Positions 24,360 through 34,500 are shown, counted from the first letter of the stretch. The stretch: 64,000 nt of DNA from Deltaproteobacteria bacterium (GCA_020632665.1 JACKFC010000016.1:47615-111614); one strand, 5' to 3'. Program-made: numbers and translations. The notes: generated from the letters alone by a model not told the origin.

Positions 24360-24899
24360 TCAGTTCAGGCCCAACTTCTTCGCCATGTCGGAGAACGACT
24401 TCGGCGAGATGAACGGGTTGCCCTTGCCGGACTCGCCAAAGATCGAGGAGCTATCGACATCCACCTTCGGAGCCTCGACTCCTCGACGGCTCAGGATGGC
24501 GGGACGCTTCGAGGCCCACTCTTCGAGTGCAGCCTTCCCCTCGGCAGTGCGGGGATCCGCATCAGCAGGAGCGAACTCTCGGTATTCGGCCAAGACGCCA
24601 AGGGCATCGAGTGCGGTGCTCCGGGCATGTGCGAGGGCATCGGCCTTCGTGGCGTTCAGATCCGTCTTCAGGTTCTCGATCTGCTCCCGCATCTTGTCGG
24701 CGTCGGACATACCGTCCTTGGCCTTGGCGAGTTCAGCCTTGGCGGCTTCCAGCTCGGCCTTGAGGGCGGCCAAATCGGAACCGGAGTGCCGATTTGAAAC
24801 CTGGGTTTCGTTTTCCTTGCCGCCCTCGGGCGTAGAAGCGGGAGCGGGAGCCGGAGCCGGCTCGGGCGTCTGGTTGTCGGTCTTCACGGGCTCGGTCAT
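24360..24899 (-). CDS. Scaffolding protein
   Basis: 179 residues with the usual scaffold make-up: a Pro/Ala/Glu-rich start (EPAPAPAPASTPEGG), a long coiled coil (LAALKAELEAAKAELAKAKD to MREQIENLKTDLNATKADAL), and a basic Phe-containing tail FISPKSFSDMAKKLGLN that could bind capsid. It lies two genes before the capsid. Its start overlaps the stop of the previous gene. Confidence 0.8.
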   Translation of the reverse strand: MTEPVKTDNQTPEPAPAPAPASTPEGGKENETQVSNRHSGSDLAALKAELEAAKAELAKAKDGMSDADKMREQIENLKTDLNATKADALAHARSTALDALGVLAEYREFAPADADPRTAEGKAALEEWASKRPAILSRRGVEAPKVDVDSSSIFGESGKGNPFISPKSFSDMAKKLGLN

Positions 24900-25648
24900 C
24901 GCATCCTCTCCAATTCAGCCTTCAGCTTCCTCAACAGGCGGGCATCACCACGGTTGGGTGACGACTCGACGGTGGCACCGAACAGATCGGCAACCTCCTG
25001 GTGCGCCATACCCGCCACCGCCGAAACGATGGCGTCGGTCTCGGTGTCCGTCGGTTGCACGAGGTTCGTTCCGAGCTGCTTCCAGACCGTGCTCAACTTC
25101 TCTCGGTTCTGAACCGTGCGAGGGCGGCCTTCCTTCAGCTTGGCGAGCTTGGCGTCACGGCGTTCCCGCACTTTCTGCTTGGCGGCTTCGGTCTTCCGGT
25201 TCTTGATCTGCTCTTTGGCGTGTTCACGGACCGCCCTGATCTTGTCCTTCAGTCCCTTCGGGAGTTTCCTCGACCTGGCCAGGGAGCTACCCGATGCCTC
25301 GATCACGGCGGCATCCCGGCCCCGGTTGCGAACTCGGATGCTCTTGAGCAGACCACCTGTCACGACGCCGGGCTTCGCTCCGGCGGCGGCGGCGTGGAAT
25401 TCACGGCTGCTGGCGAATCGAGTGCCCTCGACACCTGCTCTGTCGGCGTACTCCTTCGAGACTCGATAGCCCTTGTCCCCTTTGTAGGACTTCGCCGGAG
25501 TGGCCGTGTCGCCGTGGGCAAGACGCTCCTGAATGTGCCGGGCGAGCACACGAGCCACGGCAAGAGTCGGGCGGAGTCGTTCGAGGGCCGCCGGGTCCTT
25601 GCGGATCGACTCGGAGAGGTGGACGCCTTCGAGGTCCCACGAGATCAC
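24896..25648 (-). CDS. Minor head protein, unknown
   Basis: 250 residues. GTG start overlapping the portal stop (GTGA). Very basic central region (KLPKGLKDKIRAVREHAKEQ, RKTEAAKQKVRERRDAKLAK) and a helical C-terminus. It occupies the place between portal and scaffold usually held by a minor head or protease gene, but no protease residues are visible. Confidence 0.65.
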   Translation of the reverse strand: MISWDLEGVHLSESIRKDPAALERLRPTLAVARVLARHIQERLAHGDTATPAKSYKGDKGYRVSKEYADRAGVEGTRFASSREFHAAAAGAKPGVVTGGLLKSIRVRNRGRDAAVIEASGSSLARSRKLPKGLKDKIRAVREHAKEQIKNRKTEAAKQKVRERRDAKLAKLKEGRPRTVQNREKLSTVWKQLGTNLVQPTDTETDAIVSAVAGMAHQEVADLFGATVESSPNRGDARLLRKLKAELERMR

Positions 25649-27009
25649 GGCGTCACCGGAGCAGGCTGTGCCTTGGCTTGCGAGTCGAGGTTGTCAGCAA
25701 CCCGCTGCTTGGCGGCGTCGAGGGTGATGTGGTCCCTCCGGCTGACGAACTCCGCCGGAGACGACTCGCCCGTCTGATAGCTGGTCATTCGGGCCTGAGC
25801 TGCGTCTTGTCCGCCTTCGGCCACCAGTTCGCCGTAGGCCACGACCACCGAGACGGTCTCGGGGAGGGGCTGGACATCGGTGAGATTGCAGACACGGGCG
25901 ATGGTCTGCGCCACCTCTGTCTCCGCCTCCCGCATCACGTTCTGATAGCGGATCCGGCCCACCTTCCGATCATGGTCGGCAAGCCCGATGGCGGTGATGC
26001 TCTGGTAGGTGCGGGTGAACGTGTCCGAGGGCAGACCACGAAGAGCAGCGAACTGCTTGAGCCTCTGCTCGATGTGGGAGAGCCCTTCGGCAACCTGAGC
26101 TTGCGAATGGACCGTGGCGAGCGATGCCCCAGGCGGCAAGGACACCCAGTTGTCTACACCAGTCGGGAGATTCTGCTGATCATCCGCCGATGCGGGAGAC
26201 TCGGCATCGAACGTCACCACACGCTGAGGCTGTGTGTGGCGCACAACGTGTTCGAGATCGGTCATCGCAAGCGACAAGCCGATGGCCTCTGCCAAGAGCC
26301 CCTGATCCACCGGGGCGAAGAACTGCCCCTTGGGGGCATCGCACGACCGGAGCACAACCAGCGGATACGGCTGGTAGGCAGGGAACGGGTTCCGGGTGCT
26401 GTTGCCGTAGAGAGGTGTCTTCCGACCGCCGGCCTCGACGTAGATTTCGTTGGGCGTCATCACGACGAAGCCGTAGACAACCTGATCATCCGAGGCACCG
26501 ACCGGAATGCGGAGGCGAACTTCGGAGGCTTGCTGGATGTCGTCGGCTGCGAGCGGGTTCCCCGGAGTGATCTCCACCTCGAAGGGGCACCAGCTTTCGA
26601 GCCGAACCTTGCGGAGCCGATCAGGAAGGACGCCGACAACTACCGTGTCCTGCGGGACCAGCTTCTCCTCTGCGAGCTTGAGGGCGGCGTCGATCCCCGA
26701 GGCCGAGTAAATCGCCCGAAACTTGTCCGTTGCAGACGGAGTCGTGTTGGCGAAGTGGCGGCGGGGGCGGAGCATGTAGCTCGTTGCCCTCTCTGCCACC
26801 ATGCGCTCGACCAACGGCAAGAACCGGGGCTCCACGCTCGAATGCGGAAGGATCCTCGTGATCTCATCGATCACGCTGCTGTAGTCGCCTTGCCTCAACT
26901 CATCGAGGGCTCGGCTTTGACGCCGGAGGTCGCCGTGCCCAGTCGAGGTCCAGGTTTCCCACCTCAGCCTCGAAGTGCCCAGCGGCAAGGATGTCGTCAC
27001 TGTGCTCAT
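25645..27009 (-). CDS. Portal protein
   Basis: 454 residues, directly after the large terminase with a 4-bp overlap. Helical stem-like and beta sections alternate (SSVIDEITRILPHSSVEPRF, VVVGVLPDRLRKVRLESWCP, GLLAEAIGLSLAMTDLEHVV), and the Gln/Ala-rich C-terminal tail is typical. The call rests mainly on order and length; no short signature exists for portals. Confidence 0.8.
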   Translation of the reverse strand: MSTVTTSLPLGTSRLRWETWTSTGHGDLRRQSRALDELRQGDYSSVIDEITRILPHSSVEPRFLPLVERMVAERATSYMLRPRRHFANTTPSATDKFRAIYSASGIDAALKLAEEKLVPQDTVVVGVLPDRLRKVRLESWCPFEVEITPGNPLAADDIQQASEVRLRIPVGASDDQVVYGFVVMTPNEIYVEAGGRKTPLYGNSTRNPFPAYQPYPLVVLRSCDAPKGQFFAPVDQGLLAEAIGLSLAMTDLEHVVRHTQPQRVVTFDAESPASADDQQNLPTGVDNWVSLPPGASLATVHSQAQVAEGLSHIEQRLKQFAALRGLPSDTFTRTYQSITAIGLADHDRKVGRIRYQNVMREAETEVAQTIARVCNLTDVQPLPETVSVVVAYGELVAEGGQDAAQARMTSYQTGESSPAEFVSRRDHITLDAAKQRVADNLDSQAKAQPAPVTP

Positions 27010-28427
27010 GCGGCCTCCGACTCCAGTTCCCCGACGCCGACCCAGCGGGGCAGCACCGACCAGAGGTGACGGACATTTCGGCAGCCGACGACGGCGTAGC
27101 GGAGAGCGTCCGTGCTATCCCGCCATACCTGCATGTCCGGGACGTAGTTCATCGGACGGCCCAGCTTGTCGGTGGCCCACGACAGGTTGGTCATCGAGGA
27201 GACGACCCCAGGCGTGCCACCGTCCGAAGCGCCTACAGCGTTGCGGTCGAGGCTGCTGGAGAAGAGAAGTCGAGGCCGATCACCGACCGCCGGATCCAAC
27301 AAGTCCCTGATGGCCTCGGTTCCATTGAACCGGGCCTGCTCCTCCCGGGTGACGAGGGTTCGGACACTGGTGGAAGGCGAGTGCTTTGCGGCGAGATTCC
27401 GCAGCCACATGTTCTCGCTGACGATCGCCCGGTCCGAGACGATGATCTCGGGGTAGCCCCGGTTCTTCTCACTCCACCAAGCCTTGAGTGCGTCACGGAA
27501 GCGTTGGCGATTTACCACGCCGTCCTTGTAGTCCTCCGGGCGTGGGATCAGCTCATCGACGACGACCCATTGGCGTGTTTGCGGATGCACCCTGACTTCG
27601 AGCGCCACCGAGCCTCGGGTCGCTCCCCAGTCGAGCCCGCAAACGTGGTGCCAGGTCTTGAACTCGGCTCGCTTCACGTCGATGCAGTGGACTCGGGGAT
27701 CGAACTCGGGCCACACAGCCGTCTGTGGGCGAAGCAGCACACAGTAGATTTCCTGCTTCACCCGGCGGGCCGACATCGAGGCAACCCAAGCTTCCAAGTC
27801 TTCTCGGGGCGTGTACGGGTTGCTGTAGCTGGTGGCCTTGACCACGAAGTGACGAGGATCTTGCCGGCGCTGGGCGTCCTGGAAGCGAGCAGCCACGGGA
27901 TCGAGCCCTCGGGCGGTCATCGAGATGAGGATCTGCTTGTTCTTGCCGGCCACTCCACGGAGGCGACCGTCGATCAGATCGAGGACGTAGAGAGGATCCA
28001 CGCTCTCACCAGCGGCGCTCAACTCGTCGATCCAGGCCCACGCATACTCGTGCCCGAGCAACTTGTCCGGCTGCGAGTAGGCCCGGAAAGAGATGGTGCT
28101 CCCGTTGAGCAGCGTGAGTCGGTTGTTCTGGGCGTCCCACTTGCGGATCCAGTTCACGCCCGTCTGATCACTCAGCTTGGTCAGGAGCGCACGGATGCGA
28201 GCCCACAACAGGCCGATGGCGTCATTTCTCTCAGTTCGCCCGACGACCAAGCCGTCCGTTTCCGCTTCCCCGAGCGCCTTGGCGAGTGCCCACATGGCCC
28301 CACAGGAAGTCTTGCCGGCGGCGATCCCGCCCAAGAACAACAAGTAGCGTTGCCGAGCTGCAAGCACTCGGGCCTGAGCCTCGTAGGGTGCGAACACCTC
28401 CATGAGATCGACGGCCAACTCCGCCAC
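27006..28427 (-). CDS. terL: Terminase large subunit
   Basis: 473 residues from a GTG at 28427 that follows GGAG and lies just after the stop of the preceding gene; the frame is open to 28586, but that part overlaps the neighbour. ATPase: Walker A FLGGIAAGKTS and Walker B YAWAWIDEL. Nuclease: GLDWGATRGSVALEV with the first metal Asp, and a second Asp in VSDRAIVSENMWL. It packages phage DNA into the procapsid at the portal. Confidence 0.93.
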   Translation of the reverse strand: MAELAVDLMEVFAPYEAQARVLAARQRYLLFLGGIAAGKTSCGAMWALAKALGEAETDGLVVGRTERNDAIGLLWARIRALLTKLSDQTGVNWIRKWDAQNNRLTLLNGSTISFRAYSQPDKLLGHEYAWAWIDELSAAGESVDPLYVLDLIDGRLRGVAGKNKQILISMTARGLDPVAARFQDAQRRQDPRHFVVKATSYSNPYTPREDLEAWVASMSARRVKQEIYCVLLRPQTAVWPEFDPRVHCIDVKRAEFKTWHHVCGLDWGATRGSVALEVRVHPQTRQWVVVDELIPRPEDYKDGVVNRQRFRDALKAWWSEKNRGYPEIIVSDRAIVSENMWLRNLAAKHSPSTSVRTLVTREEQARFNGTEAIRDLLDPAVGDRPRLLFSSSLDRNAVGASDGGTPGVVSSMTNLSWATDKLGRPMNYVPDMQVWRDSTDALRYAVVGCRNVRHLWSVLPRWVGVGELESEAA

Positions 28428-28431
28428 GGGG

Positions 28432-28962
28432 CTACTCCGTCTCGATGGTGTCTCCGCCGACGGCGGAGGAGTGTAGTTCGGGGGCATCTTCCGGCTGCTC
28501 TCCAGCAGCCACGGCACCGGCCAGGTCGAGGCGGAAGACAATCTGGTCGGGCAGGCTTCGGCCTTGCTCCCGGTAAGCAGCCGCAAGCTCGGCCAGTTCC
28601 CGGTTGCAGCGCCCGAGTTCCGTCAGCCCCTTCTCAGCCGAGATGGCGTCGTGCTCGATGGCGTCTTCAACGATGACCATCCTTGCGATCAGGAGACCGG
28701 CAACGTCATCGAGGGTGACGCCCTGTGCCCGGACCTTGCGGAGTGCGGCGGCATAGGACTTCGAGGCGGCGTCGCTGCTGGTGGCGACCTTGACCAAGCT
28801 GCTGACCAGGGAGCCGAGGGCCGGAGGCTTCGCCCGTGCTGCCTTGCTCTCCCTGTCGGCCTTGGCGGTCTTGCCGTCGAAAGCCGTGGCGGTGGACGAC
28901 TGCCGCTTGTGCGACCGGGAGTCAGGGCCGGTCGTGTTCGCCTTGGCCTTCCGTCCTCGCAC
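28432..28962 (-). CDS. Terminase small subunit candidate
   Basis: 176 residues, GTG start with AAGGAG. A basic N-terminus (MRGRKAKANTTGPDSRSHKR) is followed by helices VTLDDVAGLLIARMVIVEDA and RCNRELAELAAAYREQG and an acidic tail. The size and place immediately before TerL suggest TerS. No HTH is evident, so other packaging roles are possible. Confidence 0.6.
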   Translation of the reverse strand: MRGRKAKANTTGPDSRSHKRQSSTATAFDGKTAKADRESKAARAKPPALGSLVSSLVKVATSSDAASKSYAAALRKVRAQGVTLDDVAGLLIARMVIVEDAIEHDAISAEKGLTELGRCNRELAELAAAYREQGRSLPDQIVFRLDLAGAVAAGEQPEDAPELHSSAVGGDTIETE

Positions 28963-29068
28963 TGTCGGCTAACTCCTTGATCCCTCGTACAAATGAATTC
29001 TTGGCACTTTTCCGGGGGGGTAGGTCCGGGCTGATCCGCCCCCGGCGTCGAAAAAAGACCCGGGTGCC

Positions 29069-29467
29069 TTACGTCCCCGAGACGGCAAGCCACACATCGA
29101 GGCTTGCGCCTACGTCGATGGAGTCCACGACGACGGCCAAGCGGTCGTAGGCGTAGGCAGCCTCAACGGTGTCCATTCCCGAGGGAGCCGTCGTCGTGTT
29201 GAGGCTTCGAGTTCCCGCTGTGCCGACTGCTTCGAGGACAACCCAAGTGTCGGATGCGGTGACATAGCCCATGACGAAGTAGGAGCAGGCCAGAGCGGCA
29301 GCACCACTCACAGCTCCAACGACGTGAACCCATCGGGCCTGCGGACACGGTGTGCCGTCAGCCGAGGTGCTCGGAGGCGTAGTTGTCGCCACCGCTGCGG
29401 CGATGACTCGCCGGTCTGCTGCGGTGCTCCCGCTCTTGATGGACACGATGCTGTTGCTTGCGCTCAT
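29069..29467 (-). CDS. Small phage protein, unknown (virion-like)
   Basis: 132 residues, MSASNSIVSIKSGSTAADRR. Thr/Ala/Val-rich with a hydrophobic central stretch VVGAVSGAAALACSYFVMGY and regular strands, as in small decoration or receptor-binding domains. It is expressed ahead of TerS. Not otherwise recognised. The gap 28963-29068 to TerS holds only its ribosome site. Confidence 0.6.
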   Translation of the reverse strand: MSASNSIVSIKSGSTAADRRVIAAAVATTTPPSTSADGTPCPQARWVHVVGAVSGAAALACSYFVMGYVTASDTWVVLEAVGTAGTRSLNTTTAPSGMDTVEAAYAYDRLAVVVDSIDVGASLDVWLAVSGT

Positions 29468-29470
29468 GGG

Positions 29471-29632
29471 TCAGACCTCTCCCCGGTCATCCGGGCGTAC
29501 AGGTCGCCATACCCGTGAGAGCAAGTTCCTGATGCGGAGAATGAGACGGTCGAGCCATGTCAGCCGGATCGGTTCCCAGTGGCCTCGGGTCTTGCGGATG
29601 TGCAGGAGGTTGTGGTGGGTGGCGTCGTTCAC
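29471..29632 (-). CDS. Possible small phage protein, 53 residues
   Basis: The GTG-initiated frame reads VNDATHHNLLHIRKTRGHWE and ends VRPDDRGEV, with stop 4 bp before the next gene's ATG. Amphipathic and basic. The ribosome site is weak. It is included because it fills the gap in the leftward operon and has plausible composition, but it may be spurious. Confidence 0.35.
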   Translation of the reverse strand: MNDATHHNLLHIRKTRGHWEPIRLTWLDRLILRIRNLLSRVWRPVRPDDRGEV

Positions 29633-29692
29633 ATTGACGCTCTACCCTCGACAGCCGAGTTCGCATGACAGCGACCACGACAGCGAGGGAAG

Positions 29693-30769
29693 ATGTTCGT
29701 CGTCCTCGACACCTGCATCCTGCACAAGCAGTCGAATCTTCGAGCGCCAAGAGTCCAACTGCTCTTGGATATTCTGTCTCACTCGGGTGGAACCCTCGTG
29801 ATCCCCGACGTGGTCGTGCGAGAGCTAGCCCATCAGCTCGAAGACGACGTAGCCAAAGCCTGTGCCGAGGTTCGGGACGGGATGTCCACGCTGAATCGTA
29901 GACTCCGACGTGTGCCAACGTTCCGGTGTCCCAGACTTCCCGACCCCGCCATGGAACGAGACCGCTTCCTTGAGACGTTCACCAAGGAAGTGAAGGACGC
30001 CAAGGGATTGATCACGTCTTCCGACGATGTTGTGGGCACTCGGCTCCTTGACCGTGCCGTGGCTGGGATGAAGCCCTTCAACGGCGAGGGAAAGAAGGGG
30101 CTCCGGGATGCACTCATCTGGGAGCACGTCCTTGACCTAGCCCGCAAGAACGAAGTCAAGGTCGTATTCGTCACCGACAACCACAAGGACTACTGCGAGG
30201 ACAAGAAGCTACATCCCAACCTGGTTCAAGACCTTGAGCGGTTGGGGATCGAGGCTGGTCGAGTCGAGATAGTTGTTGGGCTCGACACTTACACTGAGCG
30301 GGAAGCGCTCCGCCACCTGAAGCGGTTGGTAAAGTACGAACGGCAGCTAGTGCAAGGGAAGCATCCGAAGCTCTCGTTGCATGACTTGGTGATGGAGCAC
30401 TCGGAGTTTATCGAGGCAACGCTCCTCGACGGGTCTTGGATCTACTCCGGGCACAACTATGACCGGGTGAGGCAGATGTTGACTGGCCACAGAGTAGACA
30501 TTCTCGTGTGGGAAGCCTCCATCGAGGATGTGATGTTCGCTGACGACTGCGTGAAGGCTATCGAACTGGATGCCCACGATGTGCTCGTAGAGGTTTCCTG
30601 CGAGATCCACGTCGGCCTCGTCGTCAAGTCGAACCCGGATCTGATGTCGAAGATTGAGTTCTACGACCTAGACCGTATGGACGTTGTTCACGTCCATGTT
30701 CCCATGCGACTCGAATTCCTGATCGACCCCAAGACTTCTGAGGTGAACGAGTTCTCTTGCCACTGGTAG
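29693..30769 (+). CDS. PIN domain nuclease (DUF4935-type), rightward phage cargo
   Basis: 358 residues. The PIN-like fold is marked by the N-terminal FVVLDTCILHKQ, then TLVIPDVVVRELAHQ, KKGLRDALIWEHVLDLA and VKVVFVTDNHKDYCE, which together supply the acidic metal-binding cluster of this RNase fold. The C-terminal ~170 residues form a separate alpha-beta domain. It reads against the late and early operons, with its own GAGGGAAG ribosome site 3 bp before the ATG, and ends convergently 3 bp from the sigma-like gene. Cargo RNases in this position often act in exclusion of other phages or as toxins; that role is inferred. Confidence 0.8.
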   Translation: MFVVLDTCILHKQSNLRAPRVQLLLDILSHSGGTLVIPDVVVRELAHQLEDDVAKACAEVRDGMSTLNRRLRRVPTFRCPRLPDPAMERDRFLETFTKEVKDAKGLITSSDDVVGTRLLDRAVAGMKPFNGEGKKGLRDALIWEHVLDLARKNEVKVVFVTDNHKDYCEDKKLHPNLVQDLERLGIEAGRVEIVVGLDTYTEREALRHLKRLVKYERQLVQGKHPKLSLHDLVMEHSEFIEATLLDGSWIYSGHNYDRVRQMLTGHRVDILVWEASIEDVMFADDCVKAIELDAHDVLVEVSCEIHVGLVVKSNPDLMSKIEFYDLDRMDVVHVHVPMRLEFLIDPKTSEVNEFSCHW

Positions 30770-30772
30770 CCC

Positions 30773-31270
30773 CTACAGCCGACCTTCCTCGACCAGTTCC
30801 TCGTAGCTCTCCTGTCGCCCCAACAGCTTCGTGCGCCGGGTCGCCTTGGCGAGCCTGTTCTTCCAGGTCGAGGTTGCAAGGAGGTAGACCCACGAGGGCC
30901 AAGAGCGTCCATCCTTCATCTCGGCGTCGTGTGGGTTGTTCCAGAGGCGAACGGTCACGTCGGCCTCGAAGTCCTCGACCGAGTAGCCAGGCGGGAGCCC
31001 CCACTTCGAGACGATCGATCGACAGATCCGAGGGATGTGCCGCTCGGGGTCCCAGTTTCGCCCACGTTCGGCAGCGTGCTCCTTGACCCACTCCTCCCGA
31101 GCCCGGCGCTTGTTCTCTTTCTCTACCCGCTTCTGGTCCCGCTCAAGGCGCTTGGCTTCCCGGGCTTCCCTCTTTGCCTGCTTCTCGGCCAGTTCCCGGT
31201 CTTCCTCGTCTTGGGCCAACTGGAAGAACTCGATGATGTCGATGGCCTGGTTGTTGTCGGTGTCGTCCAT
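30773..31270 (-). CDS. Sigma-70 region-2-like phage regulator with charged coiled coil
   Basis: 165 residues from the ATG at 31270; the longer frame upstream covers a palindromic leader and is rejected. Residues 15-70 are a continuous charged helix (ELAEKQAKREAREAKRLERD). The C-terminal half, PRICRSIVSKWGLPPGYSVE then FEADVTVRLWNN and SWPSWVYLLATSTWKNRLAK, resembles sigma region 2 (the D..Q-V.LRLW..W.WLY..A.N pattern). No region 4 is seen. It lies between the replication gene and the structural operon, a suitable place for a middle or late switch. Remote similarity, so moderate confidence. Confidence 0.6.
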   Translation of the reverse strand: MDDTDNNQAIDIIEFFQLAQDEEDRELAEKQAKREAREAKRLERDQKRVEKENKRRAREEWVKEHAAERGRNWDPERHIPRICRSIVSKWGLPPGYSVEDFEADVTVRLWNNPHDAEMKDGRSWPSWVYLLATSTWKNRLAKATRRTKLLGRQESYEELVEEGRL

Positions 31271-31373
31271 GCTTGCTCTGCTCGTGACGGTCCCCAAGGC
31301 TCGGGGCGTAGTCTCGGATGGGGATGGCAGCGCAAGCAGTCCAGGCAGGACGGGGAGATTGTAGCAGATCTCC

Positions 31374-31499
31374 CTACATGTGGGTGTTGATAGACGAACT
31401 ACCGAGGCGGAGGCGGCACTGGAGGTGGGATGAGATCGTCGCCCCTTGGCCCTTGCTGATGTCCACGAACCGGTCGCCGGCATTCCCTTCTTTCGACAT
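31374..31499 (-). CDS. Possible 41-residue phage peptide
   Basis: Starts MSKEGNAGDRFVDISKGQGA and ends SSINTHM. A GGAGGG ribosome site lies at good spacing before the ATG. It lies 50 bp after the primase stop. It is followed by GGGAGA...TCTCCC (31345-31366), a small inverted repeat before the sigma-like gene. No homology recognised. Confidence 0.4.
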   Translation of the reverse strand: MSKEGNAGDRFVDISKGQGATISSHLQCRLRLGSSSINTHM

Positions 31500-31551
31500 T
31501 TCCACCCTCCAGAGTAGTTGAGCCAGCAAGGTAGGGTGCAGCCGAGGCAGG

Positions 31552-34500
31552 TCAAGGAGCACTGGCCGGATGAATGGGAGCAGTTCCGCCCAACTCCTCC
31601 TCGGCCAGCCGCTCCAGCTCCGCTGCCACGTCGTCGCTGATGATGGGCCCGACCGGGCCAGCCGGGACGACGGTCACGCCCCCCGAACTCGACGGCACCC
31701 GCACTGTCCAGCAGTCCACGTCGATCTCCGGCTCATCAGCCCACGCCTCGGGATCCCGACCATTTCGGTGATCGACGATGATCGCAGCCGTGGCGAGGTC
31801 GAGCACCTCGTGTCCAAGGTGCCGTCGCCACGCCCGGGAGTTCGCCCGTGCCCACGCCGTGCAGGCGTCGAGGTCGAGGGTGTAGGCATCAACTCGTGAA
31901 CCGTCCGAACGAGAGCCTGCCTTGGTTCGGCGGGTCCGAAGACCGAGTGCCCGCAAGCAGGCCGAGATCATCCGGGTCGGTGCCACCGACATGTGCCGGA
32001 TGCCGGGGACATCGGCGGCCTGCGCCTGTTTGCCCGCTGAAGACCATCGGGCGACTGCTGGGGCGACCGTCAACGACCCTTCAGACCACGATGGAGAGGT
32101 CTGAAGTGACGCAGTTTTTGCCTCCGTACTACAATTTACTGCAAAAACTGCGTCCACTCCGTCGGCCTCAACCTGGTCTCCTGCGGTCACCTCGGCCAGC
32201 GCAACGAGCGTCGGGCCGAGATCAACGCCGAGGTCACGGAGCACTCGGAGCATCGTCCGGGCCCGGCGCTCATCACCTGCGTAGTGCGAGGTGTAGCGGC
32301 CTTCGCCCTCGACATCGGCCCGGGCACGCTCGACCCGGCGGAGCGAGAGGAGAGCGTCCCCGCCGACGGCAACGGCCATTGCGGCTCGGAGCATCCGGCC
32401 CTGCCGCCACAGCTTGCTGTCCCGGTTTGCCCAGTCGGCGGCCCCCTGAGCCATCTGCAAGCCGTCCACGCCCCAGCGGTCGAGGCACAGCATCCGACCG
32501 AGGCTCCAGTGCTCCGCCTGTGTTCTTGCCCCACGGGCTGCACGCAAGCGGGCCAGGTCGTCTCCGACCACGGCCTCGGCGTCTACGACGGCGTTGGTTC
32601 GAGCCTCTTCCAGTGCTGACCGGAGGTCGGTGAGCATGTCTCCGACGACTTCCCGCTCATCCTCGTCCAGAGGCTCGGCCTCGACGACAGAGACGCCCAT
32701 TGCACGGACTGCTCCGTAGTAGTCGGTGGAGAGGTCGTGCTTGCGGGCGGCGGTGAGCCACTGCTCCCAAGCCCACGAGTGGCGGACATCGGCGTCGGCG
32801 GAAGCCACGCCGGGGGCCGACTTGCCCCCCTTGTCGTCGGTTCCCTGCTGGGCGAGCCGGTCATCGAGGGCTGACCGCACATGTCCGACGCCAAGCCAGT
32901 GCTCGACCGTGCGGCACGGGGCAGCGGGCCGACCAGCCGGGATGTAGCTGTGGACATGCGTTGCCGGGCGGCATCGGCCTCGGAGCTGGATCAAGTGGTC
33001 CCAGCCGAGCCATGAACTCGACAACACCCACACGGTGCGGTGTCGGGTGCCCTCATAGCTGACGCCCTGACCACAGGCGGAATTGTAGACGACAACGTCG
33101 TAGTCATCCCACGACTTGCACTTGGCGCTGAAGAAGTCGTCGGGTGTGGCGAACTCGGCTGTGACGCAGACGGTCTTGGGTGGCTGTCCCGAGGGCAACC
33201 GCCATGTCGAGGCCAGCATTTCGAGCGTCTGAGCCATCGCCCGAGTGTCACAAGCAATGACAGCGGGAGTTCCGGCCTCGACGCTGAGTTCCAGCGCCAC
33301 GACCAGATCTTCGACCTCGGCGTAGGCGGTCTCGGTGACATCAGGCGAGTGCCGACGGCGCTCCTGCTCCATGGGGCCGATGATGGTGATCGGAGCGATG
33401 GTGGCATCGGGCTGCTCGGCGTCCTCAGCCTCGATGTCATCGAGGATCTCGCCGACGGATGACGTCGAGGCGGTGTCCGAAGGTGCAAGGATGCGGTCGA
33501 GGATCGCAGTCGTCCGAGGGCTGAGGTTGGCGTCGGCGGCAATGACTCGACCGCCACGCAGCACGACGGCTCGGATCAGCCCTGCCATTTTGCGGTAGGT
33601 CGGGCCGGTGATGCTGTGACTTCGACCGGGACCTCGGCGGCCCATGATCTGCTGACTGTGGAGCAACCCGAAGAGGCTCTCGATTTCGTCGAGGACCAAG
33701 AGATCGGGCACGCCACCGACCCAACGCCCGAGGCTCGGGAGGCATACGGCGGCGCTCGGTCCGTAGATGTCACCGTCGGAGTCGCCGTAGAAATCGATGC
33801 CCAGGTCGTCAGCTTGTGCACGGACAAGGCGAGTTGTCGGCCCCAGGGCCAGAGTCGAGGAGACCGACGCCGAAGCAGCTTTGATGGCGGTGCTCTTGCC
33901 GCAGCCGGTCGGGCCGCTCAAGAGGTAGACGCCTGGCTCGTTCGGGATCGGCGTTTGCCACCAGCGCCCCGGCTCGTTGCCGTCGAGTTCGGTGAGATCG
34001 ACCTCGGCGGCCACCGACGGAGTCACGACCGTGACCGGGGCAACGAACTCGGTGAGCGCCGTCTTGTCGCACCGGTGGCAAAAGACTCGGGGCTCCTCGC
34101 TAGGCTGCGACATCACCGTGCCAGCAGGACCAGAAGAGCCCGGACCACCGTCACCACAGCAGGGTGCAGCGACCCGAGTTCCGTAGGCCAATCCTGCAAA
34201 CTGCTGCATGACGCTTGCGGGGTAGCGTACGGCGTTGCCCTTTGCGGTCCCGCTTGCGCTCACCTTGCCGCCGATAGGTGGCCGAGAATGCGTCCCCACC
34301 ATGGCGTGAGCGAGATCTAGATCGTCTGGTGCGGGAGCGCCCCGAGTCGCACGAAGGCGGGCGGCTACTTCAAGAAGTTCCTCGGCGGCCTCTCCGATCT
34401 GCTTCCGGGCCTCAACTTCGAGTCGTTCCGCCAACTGTAGGGCCGAGAGCGCCTCGGCAACGTCCGTGATGCCCATGCTCAGTGCGTACTTCACGAGGCG

